Shown in pieces: positions 1 through 11,303 of a DNA stretch of 64,000 nt (positions are counted from its first letter, which is position 1; each line of letters begins with the position of its first letter). This DNA comes from Trifolium pratense (taxonomy: Eukaryota; Streptophyta; Magnoliopsida; Fabales; Fabaceae). The stretch covers positions 33,641,362 through 33,705,361 of the forward strand of contig NC_060061.1 of assembly GCF_020283565.1 (NCBI RefSeq). The letters run 5' to 3'. The notes under the pieces were generated by a model. It was not told where the DNA came from, did not search any database, and was given only the letters and a program-made list of their open reading frames with translations. The position numbers were made by a program, and so were the translations under genes.

Positions 1-160
1 ATTCTGATTTGAATATGTGGTGGTTAAATTGATTGCCTTGTTTAAGATTTTAATTGAGCTTCTGAATGTTGATGTTGTTGCATCTTTTGTAACCTCTTGT
101 AAACTCATTAGTTAAGCACATCATTGTGCCTAATTATATTTCAATTATAGCATATTTCTT
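1..160. other. AT-rich spacer
   Basis: No open frame, RNA or repeat boundary can be supported here. The last nine bases (152-160, ATATTTCTT) are the left target-site copy of the MITE that follows. Confidence 0.6.
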
Positions 161-352
161 GAGGAATTCTAATATAGACACAAACCTAAATAAAAAATAT
201 TTGGATACACATGATTAAAAATGTTTAAATATAAAAAAAATTAGTCACATCATTTAACATCACTTCATTAACATTTCTATTAATTTTTAAAAAAAATTAT
301 GTATGTACCTAAATATAAAACATTTAGGCTTGTGCCCAAGCAAGAATACCTC
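161..352. mobile_element. MITE with 9-bp target duplication (Mutator-like)
   Basis: A 192-bp non-coding element. The left end GAGGAATTCT is matched by AGAATACCTC at the right end. Homology of the two ends continues inward through ACAAACCTAAAT-like sequence. ATATTTCTT flanks it at 152-160 and 353-361, a perfect 9-bp duplication as expected for Mutator-like elements. A second member of the family lies at 40028-40222 with its own 9-bp duplication. Superfamily assignment rests on duplication length. Confidence 0.75.
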
Positions 353-361
353 ATATTTCTT

Positions 362-1133
362 TGACTTCTCTAAAAAAAGAAAAATTGCTTCAAATTTGTC
401 ATGAATATACAATTGTATTATGGTTTTGATTTTTTTTTTTTGTCATTTTTTTAAACCTTTTATTTCAATAACAAGAGAGTAAATGGTAAAAAAAGATTTT
501 CTTATCACGTGTTTTTGTTTTCTTTTTCTTTTAAGTTTTCCTCTTGCTTTAAAACCTGTGCTAGAATATGATGTAAGAGGTGCTTGTTTGACTTGCTATT
601 ACAGTATAATTTTTTTTGAGCAACTTTAATTTTATAATTTAATTCCTTTTCTTATGTAAAAAAATATTTAATTTTTTTTGTAAAAATTCTTTTTTTTTTA
701 CTAAAATTTTGTAAAGAGTCTTGTATTAAATTAAAGAGAAAAAAATGTTCCAAAAAAATTAAAGAGAAAAAATGCAAATGCAACTAAAAAATTAGAAATT
801 AAAAGTGAAAAAAAAAAATAACAAGGAGTATTAGTTAAGGATACAAATATAGAAGTTTTATCTCGTAAATTGTGCATTCAATGTTTTAATGATGTGAAAA
901 GTTATTCTCTCTCATCATTAACTTTATCATTTGTTTCCTTTTTTAGTATGCTTAACTAGTGCCCCAGGGGCACTGTTTAGCATGACCCTAACTTGAAACC
1001 TGTAAGTGTGTTTATCTCTGGTACCGATTTGAGTAGACTAATTTTGCTTCTTCAAAAAAAATTAATTAATAAAGAAACAATTAAAAAAAATTGAAAAGAA
1101 AATGTACTCTAACCGAGTGCAGGTTGCCAGGTT
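362..1133. other. AT-rich spacer, no gene seen
   Basis: Long A and T runs with no coding frame. A short inverted motif around 950-990 (AGTGCCCCAGGGGCACT) resembles the end of a dispersed repeat also hinted at near 56110, but no element boundary can be drawn. Confidence 0.5.
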
Positions 1134-1141
1134 CCCTCCAT

Positions 1142-1826
1142 TAGGGGTGATCGTATCCGAACCAATCCAAAAGTAAAATCGCAAATCGAACCAAACCAAA
1201 CCGAAAACCGCAAAAACCGCATTTGGTTTGGATGTATTTGGATGGCTTTCTTACTGAACCGCAAACCGCAAAAACCGCAAAAACCGCGGATAACCGCAAA
1301 AACCGCATTAAGTTACTATTATATATTTATATTCCAATATCGTAAAAGAAAATATATTTATATTCCAATATACATGCCCAATTACCAAGTCAGTCGACCA
1401 AATTAATCGAACTTCAAGTTGTTTTTATTTTTTGTACTGAAATTTTATTTTGGTGTTGTAATGTTATTTTAAATAAACAAATTTTATCGGTACCGTGATG
1501 TTATTTTGAAAATTCAATTTTTTTATATATTTAAAATTGTAAGTTACTATAATGTTATTTTGGATAAATAATTTTTGTTGGTACTACAATGTTATTTTGG
1601 AACTTCAATTTTTTATTTTTTTTTATGCTTAAAATTGTTCGGTACAATCGTTATGTTTTAAACCGCACCAACCGAACCGATCCAAACCGCATTGGTTTGG
1701 TTTGATTTGGTTTGGATGACTTTTTAAAAATCAACCGAACCAAACCGAACCGCATGCATTTTTATCTCGCGGTTAGAATGACTTTTATACTCAAAACCGA
1801 ACCAAACCGCACCGCGATCACCCCTA
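1142..1826. mobile_element. Non-autonomous hAT-type element
   Basis: The 685-bp element begins TAGGGGTGATCG and ends CGATCACCCCTA, a perfect 12-bp terminal inverted repeat. CCCTCCAT flanks it at 1134-1141 and 1827-1834, an 8-bp duplication diagnostic of hAT elements. The subterminal zones (about 1155-1310 and 1660-1815) are packed with AACCGCAAA / TTTGGTTCGG-type repeats in opposite orientation on the two sides. The AT-rich core has no transposase frame. Confidence 0.88.
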
Positions 1827-1834
1827 CCCTCCAT

Positions 1835-2696
1835 AGTGTGTCCTCCATGTAGCCAATTAATTGCACGGATGTGTGACACGTGTTTAAAAAATAAATCTAA
1901 TGGTTGAGATCAAACTTTTAAAAATTACAATTTTTTTAATAAAAGTAAAAGTGCTTCTTCCCTTCTCCACTGATATGAAAACCCCTCTTCCTCTCATCTC
2001 CGCTGCCGCCGCCGTCCCTTGCCGCCCAGAACTGTGTTTTGTTTAACTTGGGGTTACAACAACAAAATTGAAATAAATTTTACAACAGTAGAATCAAACC
2101 AATCTAACCGAGTCCTTTTGATCGGTTGTTCGGCGTGGTCGCTATTGCGAAGTAAACACTCTGAGACTACCATCCAAACTCCCACAAAGTTAACAAACAG
2201 AGGCAGTGAGTGCAGTGTGCACCCACCCAGATGCGAACAGTGCATCCATTGATTTCCCTCAAATACTACTGCTCTGCCGCGTCGTTCTTCATCGTTAGTC
2301 TTCCTCTTCACTTATCTTATATTTTATGTTTTTCACATTAAAATTCAATATAGTACTTCATTACTATCTCTTTGCTCAGTTGCTTAGTTAATACCTAAAT
2401 AATCTCAATAAGACAGAATCTTTAACCTTTTTTTTATTTTTTTTATTTTTAATTTAATGGCAAATTGTTAACCTTATTATTTGAGATAGTGCTTTTGTAG
2501 AGAACGAGACAAAAAATATGCTTATGATTAATATATTTTTGATTAATATATTTTTGATTTATGCATTATTAAAATTTGTTTTGACAACCCAAGTTTTTTA
2601 TTCAAGTTCGGCCGCTGGACCTGACTACGACTTTGGAGGAAAAGGAGGAAGCAAAGCACTGTTTCACTCAATTGAGCTTTCTCCCTCACAACAGTA
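1835..2696 (+). promoter_or_regulatory. Promoter and 5' leader region of the PDCD2-like gene
   Basis: This stretch precedes the ATG at 2697. A GC-rich GCC-repeat patch at 2001-2030 contrasts with the surrounding AT-rich DNA and could mark the transcription start region or a 5' UTR exon. The short open frames on both strands at 2019-2311 have no recognisable domain and overlap each other, so I do not call them genes. Confidence 0.35.
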
Positions 2697-5435
2697 ATGA
2701 TGGGTAAAGTTTTGCTAGGAATGCCGGGGCCATGGGCCGATGACTACCGCGAACCATCTGATCCTTATACTACTAAAATCGGAGGCCTCCCTGTAATTCA
2801 TTTCTTCAACTTTTGTGTGTGTGAATCCTTAGTTCTGTAATTGCAACTTCAACTGTAACTGATTTGCTTTTGTATTCTAATAATATTAATAACAGGACTG
2901 GCCCCTTCCCAAGGATGCCATCAATACTGATTTACTTTGCTGTGCTACCTGTGCCAATAGCCTCTCTCTCGTTGCACAGATTTATGCTCCTCTATCTCAT
3001 CATCATCGCATTCTTTTCATTTTCGGTTGTGTTTCGCCCAAATGCGCAACCTCTTGGCGAGTTCTTCGACTTCAGAAACTTGCTGACGTGGAAACCTCTC
3101 AACATAAACAAGTCGAAGTTCAAAATCCCAACTCAGGGGATGATGAAGACGAAAGTGATGATGACATGAGTTTTGAAGAACTGGCCAATGCACTTTATCA
3201 AGCTGGGACTTTGGCTTCTTCTAATTCTAAATCTAAGAGCAAGAAACAAAAGAAAAAGCGCCAACACAAATTCCCTACATCTTCTCCGTATCCAGAACCA
3301 ACAACAGCTTCTGAAGATGTTAACAATCATAATGATATTCCAGGTGCAGAAAATATGATTTGGAATATGTAAATTAATTTTTACTTTGTAACATTATTGA
3401 TTTTGTGCTAACATTGGTTATTTTCAGTGGTGCCTTGCTTTTATATATACACACAAGAAGAGCCATCTACATGGGATCTTAGTTCTGTATGTTCTAGCTA
3501 CTCATCACTTTCTATTAAGGAGAATGGAAATTCTGCTGAGGATAATATGCAAGCAGAAGAAACCTGGGAAAAGGAACAATATGAATATGATAAAGCTTTG
3601 ACAGCTGATAGAACATACCTCAAGTTCAAGAAACGGTTGGATGCGTATCCTGAGCAGTGTTTTAGGTATGTAAGAAATTATGCTTTGGAGTGAACCTACA
3701 CTTACTACAGAGCTAAATGCACCTGACACATTGATATCACATATTTTGATCCAAACAGTTTCGAAAGTACTGATTAAAGATTTAGAACAGTCCATTGTCT
3801 TCTTAGAAAGTGAAAAAATGTGAGACCGGTGTTGCAGTCACACCGGGGTCATAAGGTTGGCTTATAGTTTTAATTGGAGTTTGTTTTTAATTTATAGTCA
3901 AATGTTAATGGTTAATTTGTTCGGGGGAGAGAGAGAACTTGTTTGTTGTTAGTAGCAGAGATTAAACACTAGACCTCCTTCAATTAAAGATTGTATGGTT
4001 CTGATGTAACTGTTGAGAGCTGTTCAAAGAAGCAATTTCCTCAACTTTACCTATAATTTCTTTCTAATCATCATACTGATTTGGAGTTGCAATAATTTTA
4101 CCTGGGCTAGGCTTTATGAACATTTAGTAATGTAAATATAATTGTACAAATACACACGAGTTAAGAAAGCTGGAGAAAATTTGGTTTCTCCATCCAGTTC
4201 ACTCTGTGGCTCCCTTTAGTTGAGTGAAAGCATACTGACCGAGGTTATTTTGATACATACATCAACCTCGCATTCATGCTATCAATTATGTTTTTCCATA
4301 GCATCATATCTTTCTTTTTCTCTAATACATTCCTTCCCTATCCTGTGTTTTTCTTCCATCCTAACTCGAGGAACTGCAACGTTCTGTTGTTATTATTCCT
4401 TTGTGCAGATATTCGCATGGTGGCAAGCCAATTTTAGCTGTAGCTAATGACATAAGCCCTGGAAGTTGCGGGCTCTGTGGCAAACCAAGGCAATTTGAGA
4501 TGCAACTAATGCCCCCATTACTATACTTTCTACAGGAAGCACTTGCTGACAACCAAAGACAGATGGTTGAAAACTGGGATTGGATGACCCTTCTCGTATA
4601 TACTTGTCCTGAGGTTGGTATTCTGCCTCTAATAATTTATTGAAATTGTAAATTTATCTAGATAATTAGTCCCTGCCCTTTCACAAATTTGAAAATATTA
4701 GGCTTAGTGATGAAAAAGTTGTTTGATGGCAATGGTATCAATTAGTGTTTTCCTGGTAGATATATCAGGCCAATTGCTTTGTTGACTGGGATTAGAAAAG
4801 GAGGATTTATGGGTTTGTATACTTTAGTGTTGTCAATTGCGGATCACAGAAAATAGCTGTTCCGCTATGCAACAGTGCTGTAGCACCTTTTTTTCACAAT
4901 ATTTTGTACTACTATTGTAACACGGAACAATAGCGATATGTTCAAATCCCACTATGCAATAGCCCTATAGCCGCTATTTAACAACACTGGTTGTGCTGGT
5001 TACTGACAACATACTTGATTTTCCAACCTTGTTATCTCTTCATGTTAGCCGTAATTTCTTTAATTCCTCCTTGGTTTCTATCTTGATTGTGTTTTGATGC
5101 GGAGGAGGATACATCTTTTGCCATGTATATGGAAATTTGACCAATAATTGGTCAATGTTTTACCTGAATATTGCACAGCTGTAGACAAGTAGGCTTGTAG
5201 TATGTTTTGTAGGCTTTTTCTCTTACTGGTACGATGTAAGTTTCAGTTTTTGTAGATATTAGAGAATAATACATCTTTTGGTGCATGTTATGTTCTCATG
5301 TCTTCGTTTATTCAGAGTTGTTGTGAAGATAAACAAGTGAACTCCAATAGCAATAATGGTTGGATCATAGCCGAGGAAGCTGTCGTAGCTCAATGTGAGG
5401 AGTCCATGTCCATTCAACCGGGCTATTTCTCATGA
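2697..5435 (+). CDS. PDCD2-like protein (programmed cell death 2, C-terminal domain)
   Basis: The five-exon model is 2697-2792, 2896-3343, 3428-3665, 4409-4613 and 5316-5435. All introns are GT-AG and phases match, giving 368 residues, close to other PDCD2-like proteins. The N-terminal part carries [10 protein letters not shown] and a cysteine-rich zinc-binding region (CCATC near 47-51, then IFGC and SWRVLR). An acidic/lysine-rich linker follows. The PDCD2_C domain starts at YLKFKKRL (about 245) and includes [10 protein letters not shown] across the exon 3/4 junction, CGLCGKP and NWDW. The last exon ends with [13 protein letters not shown]. Family members are cytosolic/nuclear and are linked to ribosomal-protein chaperoning; that role is family knowledge. 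A second ATG lies directly after the first, so the start could be one codon later. Intron 4 holds an inverted-repeat element at 4826-4988. Confidence 0.9.
4826..4988. mobile_element. Small inverted-repeat element (MITE-like) in intron 4
   Basis: About 163 bp begin AGTGTTGTCAATTGCGG and end CCGCTATTTAACAACACT. The ends are imperfect inverted repeats (AGTGTTGT / ACAACACT). The interior has further GCTATGCAA / CTATAGC motifs in both orientations. I found no clear target duplication, so the superfamily is open. Confidence 0.55.
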
Positions 5436-6832
5436 TCACTGAGGTTGATGTAAAGAATTTAATACGTTTCTTGCATGAAAATTTTGTGAAGTTTGAGAAG
5501 GTAGTATTTAAATTTGAAGGTATTGAGAAAATTGTAGGTTAACCAAAGAAAATGAATCCAGAAAAGTGCGTAGTATGGGGATTGTATTCTACAGACTACA
5601 ATGCAAATTTTTGTCAGGTGATTTTTTCGCTTTATCTGGCGTGCCTTGAAATTTTTTGACCTTTTTACCAAACCACACAATTGTTGTAATTTAAATGACT
5701 GCTGGTGAAAGTTGTAGCTGAGTCCAAGGAATAAGGACGTTCTTCTTGAATTCAGTGTCTAATACATTTGAGTTTATAAATGCCAAGAGTTTAATCACAT
5801 AAAATTAACTGTCGCAGATATAGCCTTTTGTGTTTTGAATAAAGAAAGTAACTCATTTGTTGCTTACTGATGTGCGGTTCTTGCAAGAGTTTGTTGTAGA
5901 CAAATACACAATTTGATCTCTCACATGTACTTTGTGTTTTTAATTCCTAAAGTTTGTTGTTACAAAATAGTACGAAACATAATTATTACTATATCATATG
6001 GTTTTCAAGAATCTCAATGGAAGATCACACGTAGGTAGAACCCTACCAAGGGAATGATGCGAACAATAGAAATTGCATTCCTTGCAATTGCCGTCTGATT
6101 TCAATTAATGGTTGATATTGTTTAAAACCGATTTAATGAATATGTAATTCAAACTATTTGATTTCAAATCAACAAATGAGATTTTTCTTTTGAACAAGCC
6201 AAAATAAAGTAACTTCATAGTTTTATACTTTTATTAATGAAACAAATTTGGATCCGTAGAAAACCATTTTGGACATTCATTTACAATGTGTTTGGAAACA
6301 CCAAGTTAAGCAGTCAACTTAAAGCTAGTTCTTGGTCTTGTTGTAGATACCTTTGAATGGTAACCATGAAACTAAAGCTCTCTTAATAATCAATTATCAC
6401 TGGCTGTAGTTGAAAAGTCACCAGGACCCTGAAATTTAGTGACTAGAGGATGAGATAGATATGTTATCCATGTAGGGAACCTTGTTTAGCCAATACACAA
6501 GAAATGTCGCTTGTGTAGGGAACCTTGTTATTTGAGGAAACGGATTGGGATTTCAAGTTTTATAAAAGAAGAATCCAAAATAGTGGGTAAATGCATAATG
6601 CAGTCGGTCTCACCTATTTGCAAGAAGGCTTCTTAGTCATCAAAATTAATTTGGTCACTTCCAAAGGACCATTGACCATACTTGCTAGCTAGCTGCTAGT
6701 CTAATGTTGGAAGCTAGACTTCAATCCCACTTTATAGGGAGAAATAAATATATTATCTATTCCAAAAGAAAAATAAAGAATCTCAATTATTAACAAATAA
6801 ACTTAAGTTAGTCTTAAAAAAAAAATACTTAC
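5436..6832. other. 3' flank and spacer, no gene seen
   Basis: The first part should hold the 3' UTR of the PDCD2-like gene. The rest shows only short shadow frames. A small direct repeat (GTAGGGAACCTTGTT) occurs at about 6473 and 6516. Confidence 0.5.
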
Positions 6833-7055
6833 GGTCCATTTGAATTTGTCTTATTTTTGAGGTTATGAAAATAGTTTATGCAAATAAATAAATTTTTATG
6901 TTAATTCATAAGTTTTCACTAACAAAAATTATATATTTATAAACTTTTTTTTCACAAACTACCTTAAAAAGTTTATAATAATACATAAATATTTATTTAT
7001 TTACATAAGTTGTTTCTCATAAGCTAAAAAATAAGTCAATTCGAACGGACCCTTA
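6832..7055. mobile_element. PIF/Harbinger-type MITE (degenerate)
   Basis: TACGGTCCATTTGAATTTG at the left is mirrored by CAATTCGAACGGACCCTTA at the right. Internal CATAAGTT / AACTTATG-like arms also pair. The ends resemble those of the better-preserved member at 27375-27660. TA-rich flanks fit a TTA/TAA target but cannot be separated from the element ends. Confidence 0.5.
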
Positions 7056-7940
7056 ATTGTTGTCCATGCGAATGAGGTTTTCCTTCTCTAAAAAGTGAAT
7101 ATAAAAATTTTTTTTGGTTGACATATAATAATTAATTAGGAGTGTATATGAAATTACCAACTTTTTTATTTTTAATTTTCTATATCAATCTTATATTTAC
7201 ATAAGTACATATGCACTTCTTTTGTACTAACAAATATAAGAAGAAAAAAGTTCATGTATTCGGTCTATATTTAGACTAGTGATATAAATATACTTTTTTT
7301 CTTATGTTTTTTGAAATATGTAGTTTGTAACCACATACATCTTTTAAAATTTGAAGAGAAATACCAACAATAAGTGATAGAATATTTGAATTTCTTAAGC
7401 AAGTGGTCACAAGCTTTGTCCCGCCTCTTCCATATGAAGAAAATTTAGTCGGAAAGGAGAGAATCTATCTTCTACGCCCCACAAATTCTCCGACTGAAAT
7501 TAATTAATGCTAAACGGAAACTTCGCATCAATAATATTTTTATCAGTGGTTCAATGCGAGCATATTTATTTTCCATTATTTTAATTGAATCAGTATCAAT
7601 TAAACTCAACATCTCGATTCAATGACGACTATTAACTTTTACTTCCAAGAGACATTGTTTGTCGTTGTGTTTGATTCCAATTTTGGAGGTGTCAAGGTTG
7701 ATGCTAGAGGTATAAAATTATTGTGTTCAAACTTCAAATATTTTTGGTAGAATTTGTGTCTGCCTCTAAAATAAATTCTAAAGTTAGAATTTGTAACTTT
7801 TGACTTCAAACATGATTTTTATATTCAAATTTATTGTGATCACCTATACATATGAGTAGTGTATCAAGATATAAAACCATTTTACATTTCAAATTATTTT
7901 TAACTAAAATCAATCTTGCAGAAGAAAATCATTGGAGGCC
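7056..7940. other. AT-rich spacer
   Basis: No gene is supported. Around 7720-7850, phrases such as TAAATTCTAAAGTTAGAATTTG resemble a dispersed family also seen at 52380-52600, but no boundaries are visible. Confidence 0.45.
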
Positions 7941-8402
7941 TGTTGGGATTGATTGCAATGTAAGTCTCACATTGCTAATGAAGAAAAAGAATGAGGTTAA
8001 AAAATAGCTATTGAAAGTCCCACATCGCTTAGAATTGTGAAGCAAGGAGGAAATCAAAGCTATATAATGGACCTAAGTTCTTTGTTTATAATTACACCAA
8101 GCAGTAACACTTGTAAACACTTTAAGTTTATATTTGTGTCTTTTTGCTTTTCTCTTATGCTCTTGTTTAAGAGTATTTGAGATGTAGTTCAAATATTTAC
8201 TTTGGAGAGTGTGGGTGTATTGGGGCATGGGGTGATTGAGAGTGAAGTCTATGTGTTGTAACAATTTTCACATAGTGTTTATTCTCTGGTTGTTGGTTTT
8301 GACAACGACCGTGGTTTTTTTCTCCGATTTGGAGTTTCCACGTTATATTCTTGTGTTGTTGATTGCGTTCTTTTATTTTCTCTATGCCGGTTTTTCCCAA
8401 CA
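7941..8402 (+). repeat. 5' LTR of the deleted Copia element
   Basis: 462 bp with an 8-bp terminal inverted repeat TGTTGGGA...TCCCAACA. The paired LTR lies 1553 bp downstream without indels across the shared part. Confidence 0.88.
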
Positions 8403-8416
8403 ACTGGTATCAGATC
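8403..8416 (+). other. Primer-binding site (Met-tRNA type)
   Basis: ACTGGTATCAGATC directly follows the LTR end. TGGTATCAGA is the usual complement of the initiator Met-tRNA 3' end in plant Copia elements. Confidence 0.75.
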
Positions 8417-8429
8417 TCTTGGTTTGATT

Positions 8430-9110
8430 CAGGAGGAGGGAGTTCCGCTGTGAAGTTTAGACTAGAGAAAATTGATGTTTGGCTTGTGGAAAATCAAGTC
8501 AAGGATGTGGTGATGCAATCTGGGTTACACAAGGTCAGCCTGGAGAGGCGGTGATAATAATACTCAACATCAGTCTAGAGAGGCGGTGCTAAGAATACTC
8601 GGGTTACGTCTGAAACAACAACTTATTATGAGGATGCGGAGGTGCCAGTGGAAGTTGAGAATCGGTGGAGTGTTGAGTCATATGGACTTTGGAAGCTCCT
8701 ATCACATGTGTTTGAAGAAGAAATACTTTTGAATCCATAGAGCTAGTTGAAGGTGGAGTTGTTCATCTTGGAGACGGGAAAGCTTGTAAGGTTCAAGGTA
8801 TGGGTGAGTTTCTTTTAATACGATGTGAGGTATTTTCTTTAACTTTGATGCATAGATAGTTCTACTATTATTGGTTATGCATCTGTTACTAGTGCTGATT
8901 CTCATGTTTTGGTTAAGTTGTGGATCTTCGGGTGGGTACTTGTTAGTGACATGAGTTTAGTTGGACTAGTGAAACAAGGTTTACTAGGTGATGTAACTAA
9001 ACTTGAATTGTTGGAGCCTAACAATGGTCTGAAGATGGTTTCAAAACAGTTTGAAGTTGTTCAAGTGGCACATGGGAATCGTTTGACATGGATGCAAGGT
9101 GTGTGATGAT
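8430..9110 (+). pseudogene. gag/pol remnants of a Copia element
   Basis: Recognisable scraps appear in order, in shifting frames. Near 8455-8540 there is a gag-like piece with VKDVVMQSGLHK. At 8533-8605 come two diverged copies of a 34-bp motif found as a tandem array in another element (43861-44085). Near 8705-8815 there is a protease piece (YHMCLKKKYF, then after a frame change GGVVHLGDGKACKVQGMG). Near 8935-9100 there is a pre-integrase-like piece (MSLVGLVKQGLLGD). Large blocks between them, including reverse transcriptase, are missing. Confidence 0.7.
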
Positions 9111-9493
9111 AGCGTGCAGGAATTGGTTGGCATTGATGCAAGGTACGCGGTTATCTCGATGGCTGATGAACTTCCGGAGAAAGCCAACATGAAAGTTGCA
9201 CCATAAATTTTCAGCGAGGTTTCGAGATGAAATTCTTGGGATGGCTTGGTTCCAAGTGAAGAAAAATCTTGGGATTGTTTAGTTTCAAGTGAAGAAAATT
9301 CTTGGGATTGTTTAGTTCCAAGTGGAGTATACTCTTTATGGTGGAGTATGATAATTTAATTTGTCGGTATAGACAATGAGAATTATGATTGTCGGTGAAG
9401 ACAATGATTGTCGGTATAGACAATGGAAGCAGAAGATAATGATTGTCGGTGTAGACAATGAAGATTGAAGACCATTACAATCAAGGTGGAGAT

Positions 9494-9947
9494 TGTTGGG
9501 ATTGATTGCAATGTAAGTCCCACATTGCTAATGAAGAAAAAGAATGAGGTTAAAAAATAGCTATTGAAAGTCCCACATCGCTTAGAATTGTGAAGCAAGG
9601 AGGAAATCAAAGCTATATAATGGACCTAAGTTCTTTGTTTATAATTACACCAAGTAGTAACACTTGTAAACACTTTAAGTTTATATTTGTGTCTTTTTGC
9701 TTTTCTCTTATGCTCTTGTTTAAGAGTATTTGAGATGTAGTTCAAATATTTACTTTGGAGAGTGTGGGTGTATTGGGGCATGGGGTGATTGAGAGTGAAG
9801 TCTATGTGTTGTAACAATTTTCACATAGTGTTTATTCTCTGGTTGTCGGTTTTGACAACGACCGTGGTTTTTTTCTCCGATTTAGAGTTTCCACGTTATA
9901 TTCTTGTGTTGTTGATTGCGTTCTTTTATTTTCTCTATGCCGGTTTT
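9494..9947 (+). repeat. 3' LTR of the deleted Copia element (end-truncated)
   Basis: 454 bp aligned to 7941-8394 with four substitutions. It stops at CCGGTTTT and lacks the last eight bases TCCCAACA of the 5' LTR. Confidence 0.85.
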
Positions 9948-9953
9948 GGAGGC

Positions 9954-10489
9954 TTCATTAAAATCCATTTTTGTTAACTGCATGACCAAACACACACATC
10001 ATTGAAATCTTGAATATTTTGAAGTATTGATTCATGGTAGACGATATTCCACGTTATAGTTTTTCATATTTTACTTTCTTGTCTTTGAAATAGCAAAAGA
10101 TTGTAGAAGGTCAAAGTAAAGCTGAAGTTATAGCTTCAATTCAACATCACCGAGTGGCTATGATTTGTTCCAATCCAATCTAACCCAACCAACAAATACA
10201 CCAATTAATTGATAGCATTTCATTTCGATCAGTCAACACTTTTGTCATATCATATGATTGATTAACCATTTTGTCACTATTATTATCATCATCCTCTCTC
10301 TTAGAGTTTGCTATATTAGTGCATCTTCTGCGCCCCATTCATTTTCAAATTGGATGACATTGAAAATGATCAGACTACGATGTTTAGCGCCCGCGCGGAA
10401 GAAAATATCTCCTACTGTTTAACACTGTAACCAAATATAACTAAAAATAAGTCAAAACAAATTCAGGTATTTGATCAAGTTTTATCTAA
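9954..10489. other. Spacer, no gene seen
   Basis: No coding frame or clear repeat structure is visible. Confidence 0.45.
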
Positions 10490-10499
10490 ATATATTAAT

Positions 10500-10807
10500 G
10501 CGAAATTGCACTTTTTGTCACCTAATTTTTACAAACTTGTGATTTTGATCCCATAAATTTGCGACTTTGACCCATGGTCAAGTTAACACAAATATGGCAA
10601 GTGATTTACATGCCACATCATCATGTCATTGTCCACGTGGCAAGACATGTTGACGTGGTATGAGTCACTGGTCACGTGTGCGCTGACTTGATCAAAATCA
10701 GTGAAATCATCCTTTTGCAAAAGGGGTTGTCAAAAGTGCTATTTTAAAAATTATGAGGCTAAAATTGCAAGTTTGTGAAACTTAGAAGCCAAAAATACAA
10801 TTTTGCC
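10500..10807. mobile_element. MITE with 9-10 bp target duplication (Mutator-like)
   Basis: The left end GCGAAATTGCACTTTTTG mirrors the right end CAAAAATACAATTTTGCC. ATATATTAAT flanks it at 10490-10499 and 10808-10817. The 308-bp interior is non-coding and includes CACGTGGCAAGACATG-type sequence. Confidence 0.7.
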
Positions 10808-10817
10808 ATATATTAAT

Positions 10818-11303
10818 TTTATCCGGCCAATTTTCGTTTTTTGGAATCCACAAAATTTTATTGAACGCACGCTAAAAACTGATCACAAGATATATCAGAA
10901 AAAGAGAGGAAAAACTATATACAAGTTAACCACTGTAAGTCTGCAACAGAATGTAAGTGGCAAAAGAGCCACAAAAACAAAGCAAGATGACCTATACAAA
11001 GAGGAATAGCTAGAAGCTGAAGCTAGCTAAACACGGCTCGCAAAATTCACCGGACAGATACCACGCACATCTTTCCCCGCCGTTTCAGCTTTCGAGTACT
11101 TCTTATACTCTTTGTAATTTCTAATATATCTTTGCCATTAAAAAAAATAGCACGGCGAGCTATAATAGCCGATGCAACTTAATTGGCAACTCGATCAAAC
11201 CTAATTCCCAACCTTTTATTAAGAGTAGCCAGCTATAGCCTATAGCTACATATATACTTACTAATTACTATATAATAATATGGTATATAACCTATAGACC
11301 AAA
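10818..11303. other. 3' flank of the WRKY gene
   Basis: AT-rich sequence downstream of the stop at 11304 (the gene is on the minus strand). It likely includes the 3' UTR. Nothing else is supported. Confidence 0.4.

Larger units (their letters stand above)
7941..9947 (+). mobile_element. Deleted, non-autonomous Copia LTR retrotransposon
   Basis: The element is about 2.0 kb. Its LTRs (7941-8402 and 9494-9947) differ at only four positions by eye. The 5' LTR starts TGTTGGGA and ends TCCCAACA. A Met-tRNA primer-binding site follows (TGGTATCAGA from 8405), and the polypurine stretch AAGGTGGAGAT precedes the 3' LTR. The interior holds only scraps of gag, protease and pre-integrase. GGAGGC occurs just outside both ends (7934-7939, 9948-9953), one base off the 5' LTR edge. 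The 3' LTR lacks the terminal TCCCAACA. It must depend on enzymes supplied in trans. Confidence 0.85.

Noticed and set aside
2019..2311. Overlapping 77- and 85-codon frames on both strands upstream of the PDCD2-like gene
   Set aside because: No domain, no splice context and mutual overlap; more likely 5' leader or promoter sequence.
8073..8403. Short frames repeated at 8073-8403 and 9626-9977
   Set aside because: They lie in the two LTRs of the deleted Copia element and are identical because the LTRs are.
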